In this document: positions 55,700-64,000 of the stretch, in pieces
Numbering within the stretch: the first letter of the stretch is position 1
Layout of the letters: every line of letters begins with the position of its first letter
Source: Ryuthela nishihirai
Lineage: Eukaryota; Arthropoda; Arachnida; Araneae; Heptathelidae
Length of the DNA: 64,000 bases
Direction: 5' to 3'
Assembly (NCBI GenBank): GCA_038380435.1
Contig: JAWZYU010000010.1
Span: 49,386,135 to 49,450,134 of the forward strand
Made by a program: the position numbers and the translations under genes
The notes under the pieces: generated by a model
Databases searched by the model: none
The model's input: only the letters and a program-made list of their open reading frames with translations
Told to the model about the DNA's origin: nothing

Positions 55700-56125
55700 C
55701 ATGGTTTATGTAGTATGAGAAACAAGCACAAGCATGATAGAATCGTAGGTCATCTTTGTCCTTTGTGTTTAAAAAGAATTCTTAATCTGTTATTAAACTT
55801 TTTTTTACTTCAGCTAGATTTATCCATGAAAAAAAATTTGAATTCCATGAAAGTGGCGTTAGAACGAGAAAAGGTTAAAGGGAAATTAGAAAGAACAAAG
55901 GGGGACATTATAAAAGATAAAGGAGACTCAAGGAAAGGGTAAAGGAGACCAGGGCGCAGAAAGGTTCGGAACTGCTGATTTAAACAAACGACTAAGGCAC
56001 AACATAAGCCTAGGCTACTGGAGTGTCACCGGAAGCCACTTATTTTCTAGGTTAGTCACCGCTCATACAGGCGCGGAGGGCCAGGGTACATGTCGCCCCC
56101 CCCCCCCCTCTGCTGGTAACTGAGG
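55700..56125. other. Unassigned spacer
   Basis: An AAG/GGA-rich stretch at 55860-55940 and a C-run at 56097-56108. No gene recognised. Confidence 0.4.
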
Positions 56126-56515
56126 AGAGGGATGTTGATAGGTCGCCAGGATCTTAATCTGCAGTTTCCAGGTTCTAGTCCCAACTGTGCCAGCGTTAAG
56201 ATTTATCCCCGCAAAATTCCCCGCCCTCCCCTTGGTCAGTAGGTGACACCGATGATCTTGAAAAGGTGACACCGATGATCTTGAAAAGTTGACACCGATG
56301 ATCTTGAAAAGGTGACAACGATGATCTTGAAAAGGCTTCCATCCGTTGGATGGAACGTAAAGTGTGGCCTCGTGTGCAGAAGAGTGTGTGGCCTCGTGCC
56401 ATACCCTGTGCACGTTAAGAACATGTTGGATGGCCTTGATGGGAGGCTACCATCTGTCTCCGGACAGGTGTCCAGTGGGTCCCGTTCCCCAACCTTCTTT
56501 GTGCCCTCGGGATAC
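56126..56515 (+). mobile_element. SINE-A copy with internal tandem repeat
   Basis: Diverged copy, tail lost. The core carries the 23-bp repeat listed separately and a duplicated GTGTGGCCTCGTG near 56362-56400. Confidence 0.8.
56240..56335. repeat. 23-bp repeat inside a SINE-A
   Basis: Four to five units of GGTGACACCGATGATCTTGA plus AAA, an expansion of the SINE-A core words GGGGACACCGATGGGCTTGG. Confidence 0.9.
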
Positions 56516-58307
56516 TAATGTTATCATCGTTGCTAGTTGTATTCTTGTGATGCACTACCCTCTCTTGCCTGGTATTTGATGATCTTAATTGATACTTGGT
56601 ACAATTGTACCCGTCACTGCAACTGCTGTATACAAGTCCTTATTAGATTTGCTCTCTTCATTTGCTTTAACAGCCACTAGATGTTATATTTCTTGGGCAG
56701 GAGTGGCTCAGTCGGTAGCCTCCATTTTCTCGTCATAATAGTACTATTGAGTCCCTTTACAAGATAAAAGAGAGCTTACAGATAGTACCAATGAAGGGTG
56801 TAATGTCAGGAGAATATCAATCGTAGTTAAGTAGCTACTATGACGAACTTTAGCTAATCAGATATGTAGAGCATTCCTCTAGACTTAATATTTTATTCTG
56901 TTAATGTACAGCAATTAATTATGATAAATTAAATTTCCCTTATGTTGTACTTACGACTCAGGTAAATGTTAGTCGCTCAAAAGACTTACTCACCCTACGA
57001 GAAGTCGCTTACAACTAACAATTGCATCATCTTTTGTCCGCAATCGTAAAGCCGCGATGTCATGACTCAACTACATTGCATCAGACAATGATGCAATACT
57101 CCGGGGGTTGTGTGTATGGCGGACTGATGCAATACAACGCAATATGCTGCAGTCTGAAGTTTAAAATACAGTGTTGTGAAATGGTTATGTGTACTCCAAT
57201 GCGGACTGAGTCGTTTACACATGACCACCTCTGTCTCTCCTAAACATGTGACAATCGACAAATTTTATTGTCATTTTCGTGTTCAGCACCTCGAAATTAG
57301 TAACGATTGGCTATTTTCATTTCAAAGCGTTTTTGTCTGCAGCCCAGTGTATTCATCATAATCCACTTTTCTTCAAATTTTTTTTTCTCTTTCCTTTCTG
57401 TCCAAAAAAAAATTTAATGAAATTTCACTAAAAAAGTAGGAAAATATTGAACAAGATACGAAAATACAAGACCTTGTATTCTTTACATTTCAATGAAGAA
57501 CTCCAGTTAAGGCAGATTAGCATTCCTCTAAAGACTCTATTATCCAAGTTCCATAAGCCGAGAGATTTAGCATTTTCTGTAGTTGTTAGTTGATATCTGT
57601 TTACCAATAAATCTCTCGCTGAAATTAATGTCGTATGCTGTTTCCCAAGGGCAGAAGACTTAAGCATACTAAGATCAATCATTCTGTTGATAATGATATT
57701 GGTCATTCTCATTTCGAAAGGCTTGGATAATTAGTCTCCTTCTCGTAGTCGAATCCTGGTGATGAAATTTAATTTATCCGTACATAACAATGGTTCGTCA
57801 ATTAGGTTGTGTGCGCTTACTCAGATTCAGATCAGATTCTTCGAATATTCATTAATCAAGTAGAATTGGCGATGATAATTTATTCTCGCATCCACACAAT
57901 CGAAAGCTATGCACTTCCCTCATTATAAGGACGCTTAAAAACTGGTTTTTTTTAGACACTGAAGCTATGGAATTATCCACTTCCGAAAGTTGACCACTTG
58001 ACTAAACTGATCACGTATTCCGAATCGTAAAAAACATATTACAATGAATTCAGTGGAGTTGACGACCACCGAGATAAAAAAAAAATAAGGAGGTGATGAT
58101 GGGGGGGAGGGGGGGGGGCGAGGGGACAAGAGAATGGATTTACGTTTCTGTGTAACATTTTTCAATTCTTTTAGAGGTTTTAAAAAAAATTATTGAAAAA
58201 TGCGAGAAAATATACAGCTCGATAATTTTTCGTTTCCATTACCCTTACTAGCATTCTTGAAGGGGAGGCATTGCCTCCTACCCCCTGCCCACCTAGATGT
58301 TGCACTG
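56516..58307. other. Unassigned region with a 27-bp SINE-A scrap
   Basis: 56696-56722 contains only the A-box part of SINE-A (GAGTGGCTCAGTCGGTAGCC). The other ~1.7 kb has no recognised gene; it includes a G-run tract at 58098-58122. Confidence 0.4.
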
Positions 58308-58345
58308 TACAGTACTGCGCGAATTAGTTGGGACAAGCGAAGGAA

Positions 58346-58733
58346 GGGGCGGGGATGGCTCAGTCGGTAGCGCGCCAGGCTCGTAATCTGTAGTTCCCAG
58401 GTTCGAGTCCCAGCTGGGTCAGCGTTGAGATTTATCTCCGCAAAATTCCCCGCCCTGCCCACGGTCAGTAGGGGACACCGATGGGCTTGGAAAGGCTGCC
58501 GTCCGTCGTGATGGGACGTTAAGCCGTGGCCCCGTGTGCTGGAGAGCCATACCCTGTGCACATTAGAGAACACGCTATATGGCCTTGACGGGAGGCTACC
58601 ATTTGTCTCCCAATAGCTGTTCCAGTGGGTCCCCTCCCCCAACCTTCTCTGAGCCTTCGGGGTCCATGTGACCTGGCCATTTAGCCCATGGTGTGCAAAA
58701 AAGTGTCCCTCAGAGGTAAAATAACCCAACCCA
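58346..58733 (+). mobile_element. SINE-A copy with 13-bp TSD, inside the Tc1 element
   Basis: Bounded by ACAAGCGAAGGAA (58333-58345 and 58734-58746), 23 bp inside the transposon's left end. Confidence 0.94.
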
Positions 58734-58913
58734 ACAAGCGAAGGAACGCTGTCCCTTCCGCTGCAGAGTCTAAACTGCTGCAAGTCTAAACTTGTTCGTA
58801 ACCTTTTGCTGCAAGTCTAAACTTGCGCGTGTCCCTGCAATGGACACGCTGAGGACGTGATTATGTAAGTAGTTCACAATTTTCATTGGAAACTTTTTTT
58901 TATTAAATACATC

Positions 58914-59962
58914 ATGGACATCACGCCTCGTAAACGAGCTAAAATAATCGCTTTAGGCGAAAACACTTCACTTACTGCTAGGCAGATAGCAAAAGCAGTT
59001 GGCGTCGGAAAATCCAGCGTTTCACGGATCATGAAGCTGCATAAGGACATGGACGTGTATACGTCATATATAACATACATATGTCCGTGGACACGTCCTG
59101 TAAAGGACTTTGTGGAAGAAAAAGAAAAATCACCCCTAGAGATGATAGTCTAATACGAAGAATTAGTATCATAGACCCGAAGAAGACCAGTGGATATATC
59201 AAAAGGGAAATTGCGGCTCATGGGTTTAATATAGATGCTTCCACCGTACGTCGTCGCCTTGTGGAGTGTGGTCTAAGGGCTCGACGCCCCTCCAAAAAGC
59301 AGCTTTTGACACCCGCTATGAAGCAAAAAAGGCTATCCTGGGCAAAGAAACATCGAGACTGGACTGTGGAGAATTGGGAAAAAGTGATATTTTCTGACGA
59401 AACCCACTTTGAGGTGCATGGCTACAAGTCAAATTTCGTCCGCCGCTCGCCTGGAGAACCTCTTCGATCTGGCCACATCCAGAAATCCCCCAAACTCCCA
59501 CCCAAAGTCATGTTTTGGGGATGTTTCACAGTTTCCGGGTCACAGACGCTTCACCCCATTGAAGGAATGATTGACAGCAAGAGGTACATAGGCGTTCTGG
59601 GGGCAAAAATGGTCCCAACACTGCAGAAGCTGTTTCCTAACGGCGATGGGGTATTTCAACAGGATCTGGCTCCATGCCACAATTCTAAGCTTGCTAAGAG
59701 CTTCTTTACCCAGCAACATTTGAAGGTATTGGAGTGGCCAGGAAATTCACCCGATCTAAATTCCCTTGAAAATTTGTGGGCCATTATTAAAGAGCGCATA
59801 TCTAAGATGGATTGCACGACGAAAACCAAAATGATAGAAAGTGTCATGAAAGTGTGGTACCACGACCCTGAAGTGAAGGAGATGTGTGGAAAGCTAGTGG
59901 CATCAATGGTTGAGAGGGTGGAAGAAGTAATTAAAGCTAAGGGGGGTCACATTCACTATTAA
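58914..59962 (+). pseudogene. Tc1-type DD34E transposase, broken by a 26-bp insertion
   Basis: The enzyme cuts the element at its TIRs and inserts it at TA. The first 48 codons (58914-59057) are the helix-turn-helix DNA-binding part (TARQIAKAVGVGKSSVSRIM). The rest (59084-59962) has a second DNA-binding segment (ASTVRRRLVECGLRARRP) and the catalytic domain. In the frame starting at 59081 the residues are D106 (FSDETHF), D195 (QQDLAPCHN) and E230 (DLNSLENLW), with 34 residues between D195 and E230. The 26 bases at 59058-59083 are not a multiple of three and separate the two frames; they also create an ATG at 59081. Without them the length is 340 codons, normal for Tc1. All three catalytic residues remain, so the copy was disabled recently. 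Confidence 0.92.
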
Positions 59963-59979
59963 CTATACTATTAAACAAA

Positions 59980-60170
59980 TAGCGTGCTTGGCTGCTGATC
60001 TAAGGGACCTGGGTTCGAGCCCCGGATTAAGGCATGGATGTTCGTATTGTTTTTCTGCTGAGGTCCTGCCATCCTCTCAGATCTTCTACTGTGCCATATA
60101 AACTGACAGGCTCCTGTCAGACCTCTGTGGCAAGCAGCTGCTTGAGGGGGTATTTATTTTATTTTTATTT
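59980..60170 (+). mobile_element. SINE-B copy, 5'-truncated, in the Tc1 3' UTR
   Basis: Begins at AGCGTGCTTGGCTGCTGATC, has the B box GGTTCGAGCCCC, and ends CAGCTGCTTGAGGGGGTATT with an A/T tail. About 20 bp downstream of the transposase stop. Confidence 0.88.
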
Positions 60171-60248
60171 TTTGTTACTGCATTTTTCTATTGTCCCAAC
60201 TAATTTGCACAGTATTCTACACAATCTTCAAACAACTATAGGCTATGG

Positions 60249-60636
60249 ATTGGGTTGTTTTACCTCTGAGCGGCACGTTTTTTCACACCATGGGCTAAAT
60301 GGCCAGGTCACAAGGACCCCGAGGGCTCAGAGAATGTTGGGGAAGGGGAACCACCGGAACGGCTGTTGGGAGACAGATGCTAGCCTCCCGTCAAGGCCAT
60401 CCAGCGTGTTCTTTAACGTGCACAGGGTATGGCTCTCCCACACACGGGGCCACGGCTTAACGTCCCATCCGACGGACGACGGCATTTCCAAGCCCATAGG
60501 TGTCCCCTACTGACCGTGGGCAGGGTGGGGAATTTTGAGGAGATAAATCTCAATGCTGACCCAGCTGTGACTCGAACCTAGGAACTACAGATTACGAGCC
60601 TGGCGCGCTACCGACTGAGCAACCCCCCCCCCCCCC
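60249..60636 (-). mobile_element. SINE-A copy
   Basis: Full-length minus copy just outside the Tc1 element. Flanks ATAGGCTATGGA and ATATGCTGTGGA form an imperfect 12-bp TSD (two mismatches). The head ends in a C-run of 15 or so. Confidence 0.9.
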
Positions 60637-60854
60637 ATATGCTGTGGAAGTGAACCTAAATGTGCTATTTAGTTTAACAAACATTTCTTCAGCAGCATTT
60701 GCTGCATTATGCCGCTTCAGATCACATTCTAATTAGTCACGCTTAATATCGTATCACCGTTTCAGTTAAAGTCTCTTCTTTTCCTGAATCCTATAAGCAC
60801 ACCTTTTTTACAGATCTGTTCCCTGCTCCGTAATTCTGCATTACCGCAACAGAG

Positions 60855-61237
60855 GGGGCGGGGGTGGCTCAGTCGGTAGCGCGCCAGGCTCGTAATCTGT
60901 AGTTCCCAGGTTCGAGTCCCAGCTGGGTCAGCGTTGAGATTTATCTCCGCAAAATTTCCCGCCCTGCCCACGGTCAGTAGGGGACACCGATGGGCTTGGA
61001 AAGGCTGCCGTCCGTCGGATGGGACGTTAAGCCGTGGCCCCGTGTGCTGGAGAGCCATACCCTGTGCATGTTAAAGAACACGCTGGATGGCCTTGTCGGG
61101 AGGCTACCATCTGTCTCCCAACAACTGTTCCAGTGGGTCCCCTCCCCCAACCTTCTCTGAGCCTTCGGGGTCCATGTGACCTGGCCATTTAGCCCATGGT
61201 GTGCAAAAAAGTGCCGCTCAGAGGTAAAACAACCCAA
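60855..61237 (+). mobile_element. SINE-A copy with 11-bp TSD
   Basis: Bounded by CCGCAACAGAG (60844-60854 and 61238-61248). Confidence 0.94.
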
Positions 61238-61309
61238 CCGCAACAGAGCCAAACGACCTCAATCTCTCGCTACAGAAGATACAGCTTCAAAGTGATTCCT
61301 GATTTCGTA

Positions 61310-61907
61310 TGATCTCATCATTATTCTTCTTTATCAAACAATCTAATGCAGAAAGTGACGCTCAAACATCTGGAGTCAAAAAATAAGTAAACTGCCTATT
61401 ATCTTCTCTATAAAGGGTAAAATTCTCACCAATATAAGGGCAAGCTCAGCTGATTTCCGAAGTTCTAAGATTCGAGTCCCAGTTGTAACACGTTGAGATT
61501 TGTCTCCGCTAACTTCGGTAAGAAAGGGAACACCGAAGACTTGGAAAAATAATAAAACGCTTTGTCAACTATTGCTCTAGATTTCCGAAGGCCTTAACAT
61601 CTCTCTTGCAAAGTTTTCCCTTTTAATATAATCAATCACGAAACGAACAGAAAAGGCGACAAAACTCAATCTTGCCTAACTAAATTTCCAGTGCTAAAAT
61701 AATCACTATAGTTTTAGCAACTCTCATACACGACTCAGTGTTAAAAAGCTTTCACTGTACTAATTGTTTGGGTATTCCATAAGATTTAACAATTACAATC
61801 AATACACAAATATCTTGATTAACAGAGTAAAATCCCTTCTTGAAGCTTACAAAACTAGTAAACTACAGATTTTAGAAACCCTTTTCAAGAAAACCGTTTT
61901 TCCTAAG
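61310..61907 (-). mobile_element. Decayed RTE LINE fragments
   Basis: 61310-61430 matches the C-terminal part of the RTE frame (compare 22880-22990), and about 61620-61905 matches the segment before the YADD box (compare 23420-23715: CTCTCATACACGACTCAGTG, GAAACCCTTTTCAAGAAAA). The middle part of the enzyme is missing and an old SINE-A lies between. Dead. Confidence 0.7.
61448..61560 (+). mobile_element. SINE-A fragment, old
   Basis: Head and following segment only (GATTCGAGTCCCAGTTGTAA, GTTGAGATTTGTCTCCGC, AGAAAGGGAACACCGAAGAC). Confidence 0.65.
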
Positions 61908-62285
61908 TGGCTCAGTCGGTAGCGCGCCAGGCTCGTAATCTGTAGTTCCCAGGTTCGAGTCCCAGCTGGGTCAGCGTTGAGATTTATCTCCGCAAAATTC
62001 CCCGCCCTGCCCTCGGTCAGTAGGGGGCACCGATGGGCTTGGAAAGACCTCCGTCCGTCGGATGGGACGTTAAGCCGTAACCCCGTGTGCGGGAGAGACA
62101 TACCCTGTGCACGTTAAAGAACACGCTGGATGGTCTTGTCGGGAGGCTACCATCTGTCTCCCAACAGCTGTTCCAGTGGGTCCCCTCCTCCAACCTTCTC
62201 TGAGCCTTCGGGGTCCATGTGACCTGGCCATTTAGCCCATGGTGTGCAAAAAAGTGCCGTTCAGAGGTAAAACAACCCAACCCAA
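61908..62285 (+). mobile_element. SINE-A copy with short TSD, inside the RTE fragment
   Basis: Starts at TGGCTCAGTCGGTAGCG without the G-rich leader and ends CCCAACCCAA. Flanked by CCTAAG (61902-61907 and 62286-62291), a short TSD. The upstream flank is RTE sequence. Confidence 0.88.
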
Positions 62286-62291
62286 CCTAAG

Positions 62292-62854
62292 CCGTTCTTG
62301 CATAGCTGTTGTTATCAAATAGAAAGATCTTTTTCGTTATCAGTCGTGTAATGCACAGAGCTTAAAAATATATAAGAAATATTTAATGGGATTAAGACTA
62401 GAAACTCTACATGCTTGAGATTAAAATCCAATCACTAAACTGAATAATTAGATGCAATGATTTATTCAAAGGTCTCCTTGAATTCATTTTCATCCAGATG
62501 TAAATGCTAAACACGAATGTTAAGACGCTCGTTTTCAAACTATCAATAACTTGTTTTTCCACAACGCAGTCGTGACGTTGCGTAGCGACCATCTCGTTAT
62601 CGCACCATCTCAGCTGCTCAGTGATTGCCGGTAACAGTCTGTTCGAAATATCATTTCTCTCTGTCTGTGTCATCGTGTGCCGAGGCCATTTCCAAACAGC
62701 CATCCATTGGGAAAACTAAAGAACTGCAGTTGTTTGGGTGTCGGAGACACTAATTCCGTTGGATTGTTTTATGTCTAAGTGACACAATGGGTTCGGTTGT
62801 GTTATGGCAAAGCGTCACTCCCAGCATTATATATATATTAATATTATGTTATTG
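62292..62854. other. Spacer
   Basis: No gene recognised. 62755-62800 holds a scrap of SINE-A tail (TTGGATTGTTTTATGTCTAA). Confidence 0.4.
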
Positions 62855-63855
62855 TGTTTGTTTTATTTCTGAAAGGCATTCTTTTCGCATACAGTGGGCT
62901 AAATGGCAGTTTACAAGGACCCCAGGGGCTCAGAGAAAGTTGAAGGAAGGGGATCCAGTGGACAGGTGTTAGAAGGCAGATGGTAGCCTCCTGTCAAGAA
63001 GATAGATAAAGGAAGGAAAGAACATTTTCCTCTAAATCCTCTAAATGGATCTTCCATCTTAAATGGAAATTATGGATCCACCATCTAAATGGATCTTCCA
63101 TTTTAATGGAAATGAGTTTCCTCTAAATGGATCTTGAGAGGAGACCCCTTTGGTAGCCTCCTGTCAAGGTCATCCAGCGTGTTCTTTAACGTGCATAGGA
63201 TATGACCAGTGGCGGCTCGTAGCTAAAAGTAGTGGGGGTGCTGCTCCAGAAAATGTTTAGCCTTTGTTTTAAAATTGTGTAAAAGGAAAAAAAAACCGAA
63301 AAAAAATGAATCAAATAGAATAGCTGGAAGCAGGATAATAATCTAATTCTACACTTTATCACATTCAAGAATATGGTACACGGTTTTTAAGCACAACACA
63401 CGTGGAGTAAAAAAAAACTACCTTCAACCAGCACGCCAGGGTCGGTACTGCGGCAATGACAGTGCTCTCTCTCCCTTGCAGCCTCGCGTGTAGCTTCCTA
63501 TGTGCGCATGCGCACAACAATCAAACACCTCGCTGCTAGTACTGTGAAGCGCACAGTTCCATACAAAGATTTTTGTATCTTTTTCATAAACTGGGGGATG
63601 ACTACTGACATTAAGCTTAAGGATTATATATTGTACAAGTATAAAGAAAGAATTAAAGAAAAAAGGACTCATTATATTAAATGTTATCGATAATATCAAG
63701 TTGAAATTGGGGGTGCTGCAGTTCCACAGTGCTTATACGCGAGCCGCCACTGGATATGACTCTCCTGAACCCGGAACCACAGCTTAACGATCTATCCGAT
63801 GGACCACGACTTTCCAAGTCCATCGATGTTCCCTACTGACTGAGGACAGGTGTTG
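62855..63855 (-). mobile_element. SINE-A copy, rearranged and split by a hAT
   Basis: SINE segments lie at 62855-62998, 63150-63206 and 63753-63855. A local rearrangement at 62999-63149 repeats CTCTAAATGGATCTTCCAT words and doubles GGTAGCCTCCTGTCAAG. The hAT at 63207-63752 lies between CATAGGATATGAC and TCTCCTGAACCCGGAACCAC, which are adjacent in the family consensus. Confidence 0.78.
63207..63752. mobile_element. Short non-autonomous hAT element
   Basis: Termini CAGTGGCGGCTCGTAGC and GCGAGCCGCCACTG, both adjoining GGGGGTGCTGC words. The 8-bp TSD GATATGAC is exact (63199-63206 and 63753-63760). The interior has no transposase motif; a 63-codon open stretch at 63502-63693 is unrecognised. Confidence 0.9.
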
Positions 63856-64000
63856 CTACAAAATTTAATCACATCAGTAATATTATATTTTTTGTTAGCT
63901 ATCAATTCAACCCTCAATGGTTCAGGTTTCTACTAAAACTTTAAATTATGAAATGTAAATTATTTTCACTGCAATAAATGCCAAACTATTTAAAATGAAA
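63856..64000. other. Unassigned AT-rich end of the window
   Basis: No recognised feature. Confidence 0.4.

Larger units (their letters stand above)
58310..60217 (+). mobile_element. Tc1-type transposon hosting two SINEs
   Basis: TIRs of about 28 bp: CAGTACTGCGCGAATTAGTT at the left, and the inverse of GAATACTGTGCAAATTAGTT at the right, both continuing GGGACAA. TA lies on both outer sides (58308-58309 and 60218-60219). The interior holds a SINE-A (58346-58733), a leader with three GCTGCAAGTCTAAACT-like words (58761-58835), the transposase, and a SINE-B in the 3' UTR. Without the SINEs the element is about 1.3 kb. Confidence 0.92.

Noticed and set aside
7715..62280. Many open stretches of 60-190 codons with recurring text such as MALPHTGPRLNVPSDGRR or SERHFFAHHGLNGQVTW
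   Set aside because: They coincide with SINE-A copies in both orientations. The conserved text follows from the repeat being non-coding but similar, and a gene finder could mistake them for a protein family.

Overview
This is eukaryotic, animal-type DNA in which nearly every recognisable feature is a transposable element or a tandem repeat. I could not support any host protein-coding gene, rRNA or functional tRNA gene. The signs are tRNA-derived SINEs, RTE and CR1/Jockey-like LINEs, Tc1/mariner, hAT and Polinton-like DNA transposons, a candidate solo LTR and several minisatellites in an AT-rich background. The host is probably an invertebrate. An arthropod, perhaps an arachnid, is my guess; it rests on memory of similar repeats and not on a marker gene.

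The dominant element is a tRNA-derived SINE of about 385 bp, here called SINE-A. It has an A box and B box at its head, a central core resembling the Nin domain, and an AACCC-type tail. About 40 copies or fragments on both strands cover roughly a fifth of the window. Many have clear 9-14 bp target-site duplications (TSDs). A second tRNA-headed SINE of about 200 bp (SINE-B) has four copies.

Layout: 74-581 is a small hAT. 2.3-5.8 kb is a decayed CR1/Jockey-like LINE (minus strand) carrying a fold-back Tc1-type MITE. 6.6-11.5 kb is a SINE-A cluster. 12.3-14.1 kb is a decayed RTE LINE in which a 27-bp minisatellite has grown out of the reverse-transcriptase coding sequence. 14.2-15.6 kb is a LINE inside a SINE-A. 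19.5-20.5 kb is a SINE-A with a 58-bp internal minisatellite. 21718-26744 is a hAT-type element with an exact 8-bp TSD, built of ten 128-bp repeats and holding an RTE LINE with an open 1003-residue reading frame. 26.75-30.8 kb is a four-level nest: a 24-bp array holds a SINE-A, which holds a LINE, which holds a candidate solo LTR. 32.1-34.6 kb is a 31-bp satellite. 35.8-46.1 kb is a large inverted repeat; its left arm holds a hAT with a broken transposase, and its right arm keeps the empty site. 48508-50343 is a small element with Polinton/Maverick hallmarks. 58310-60217 is a nearly complete Tc1 transposon holding two SINEs. 63207-63752 is a short hAT inside a SINE-A.

No genes act together as a pathway. 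The interest lies in the nesting, in the exact insertion junctions that allow relative dating, and in minisatellites arising repeatedly inside mobile elements.
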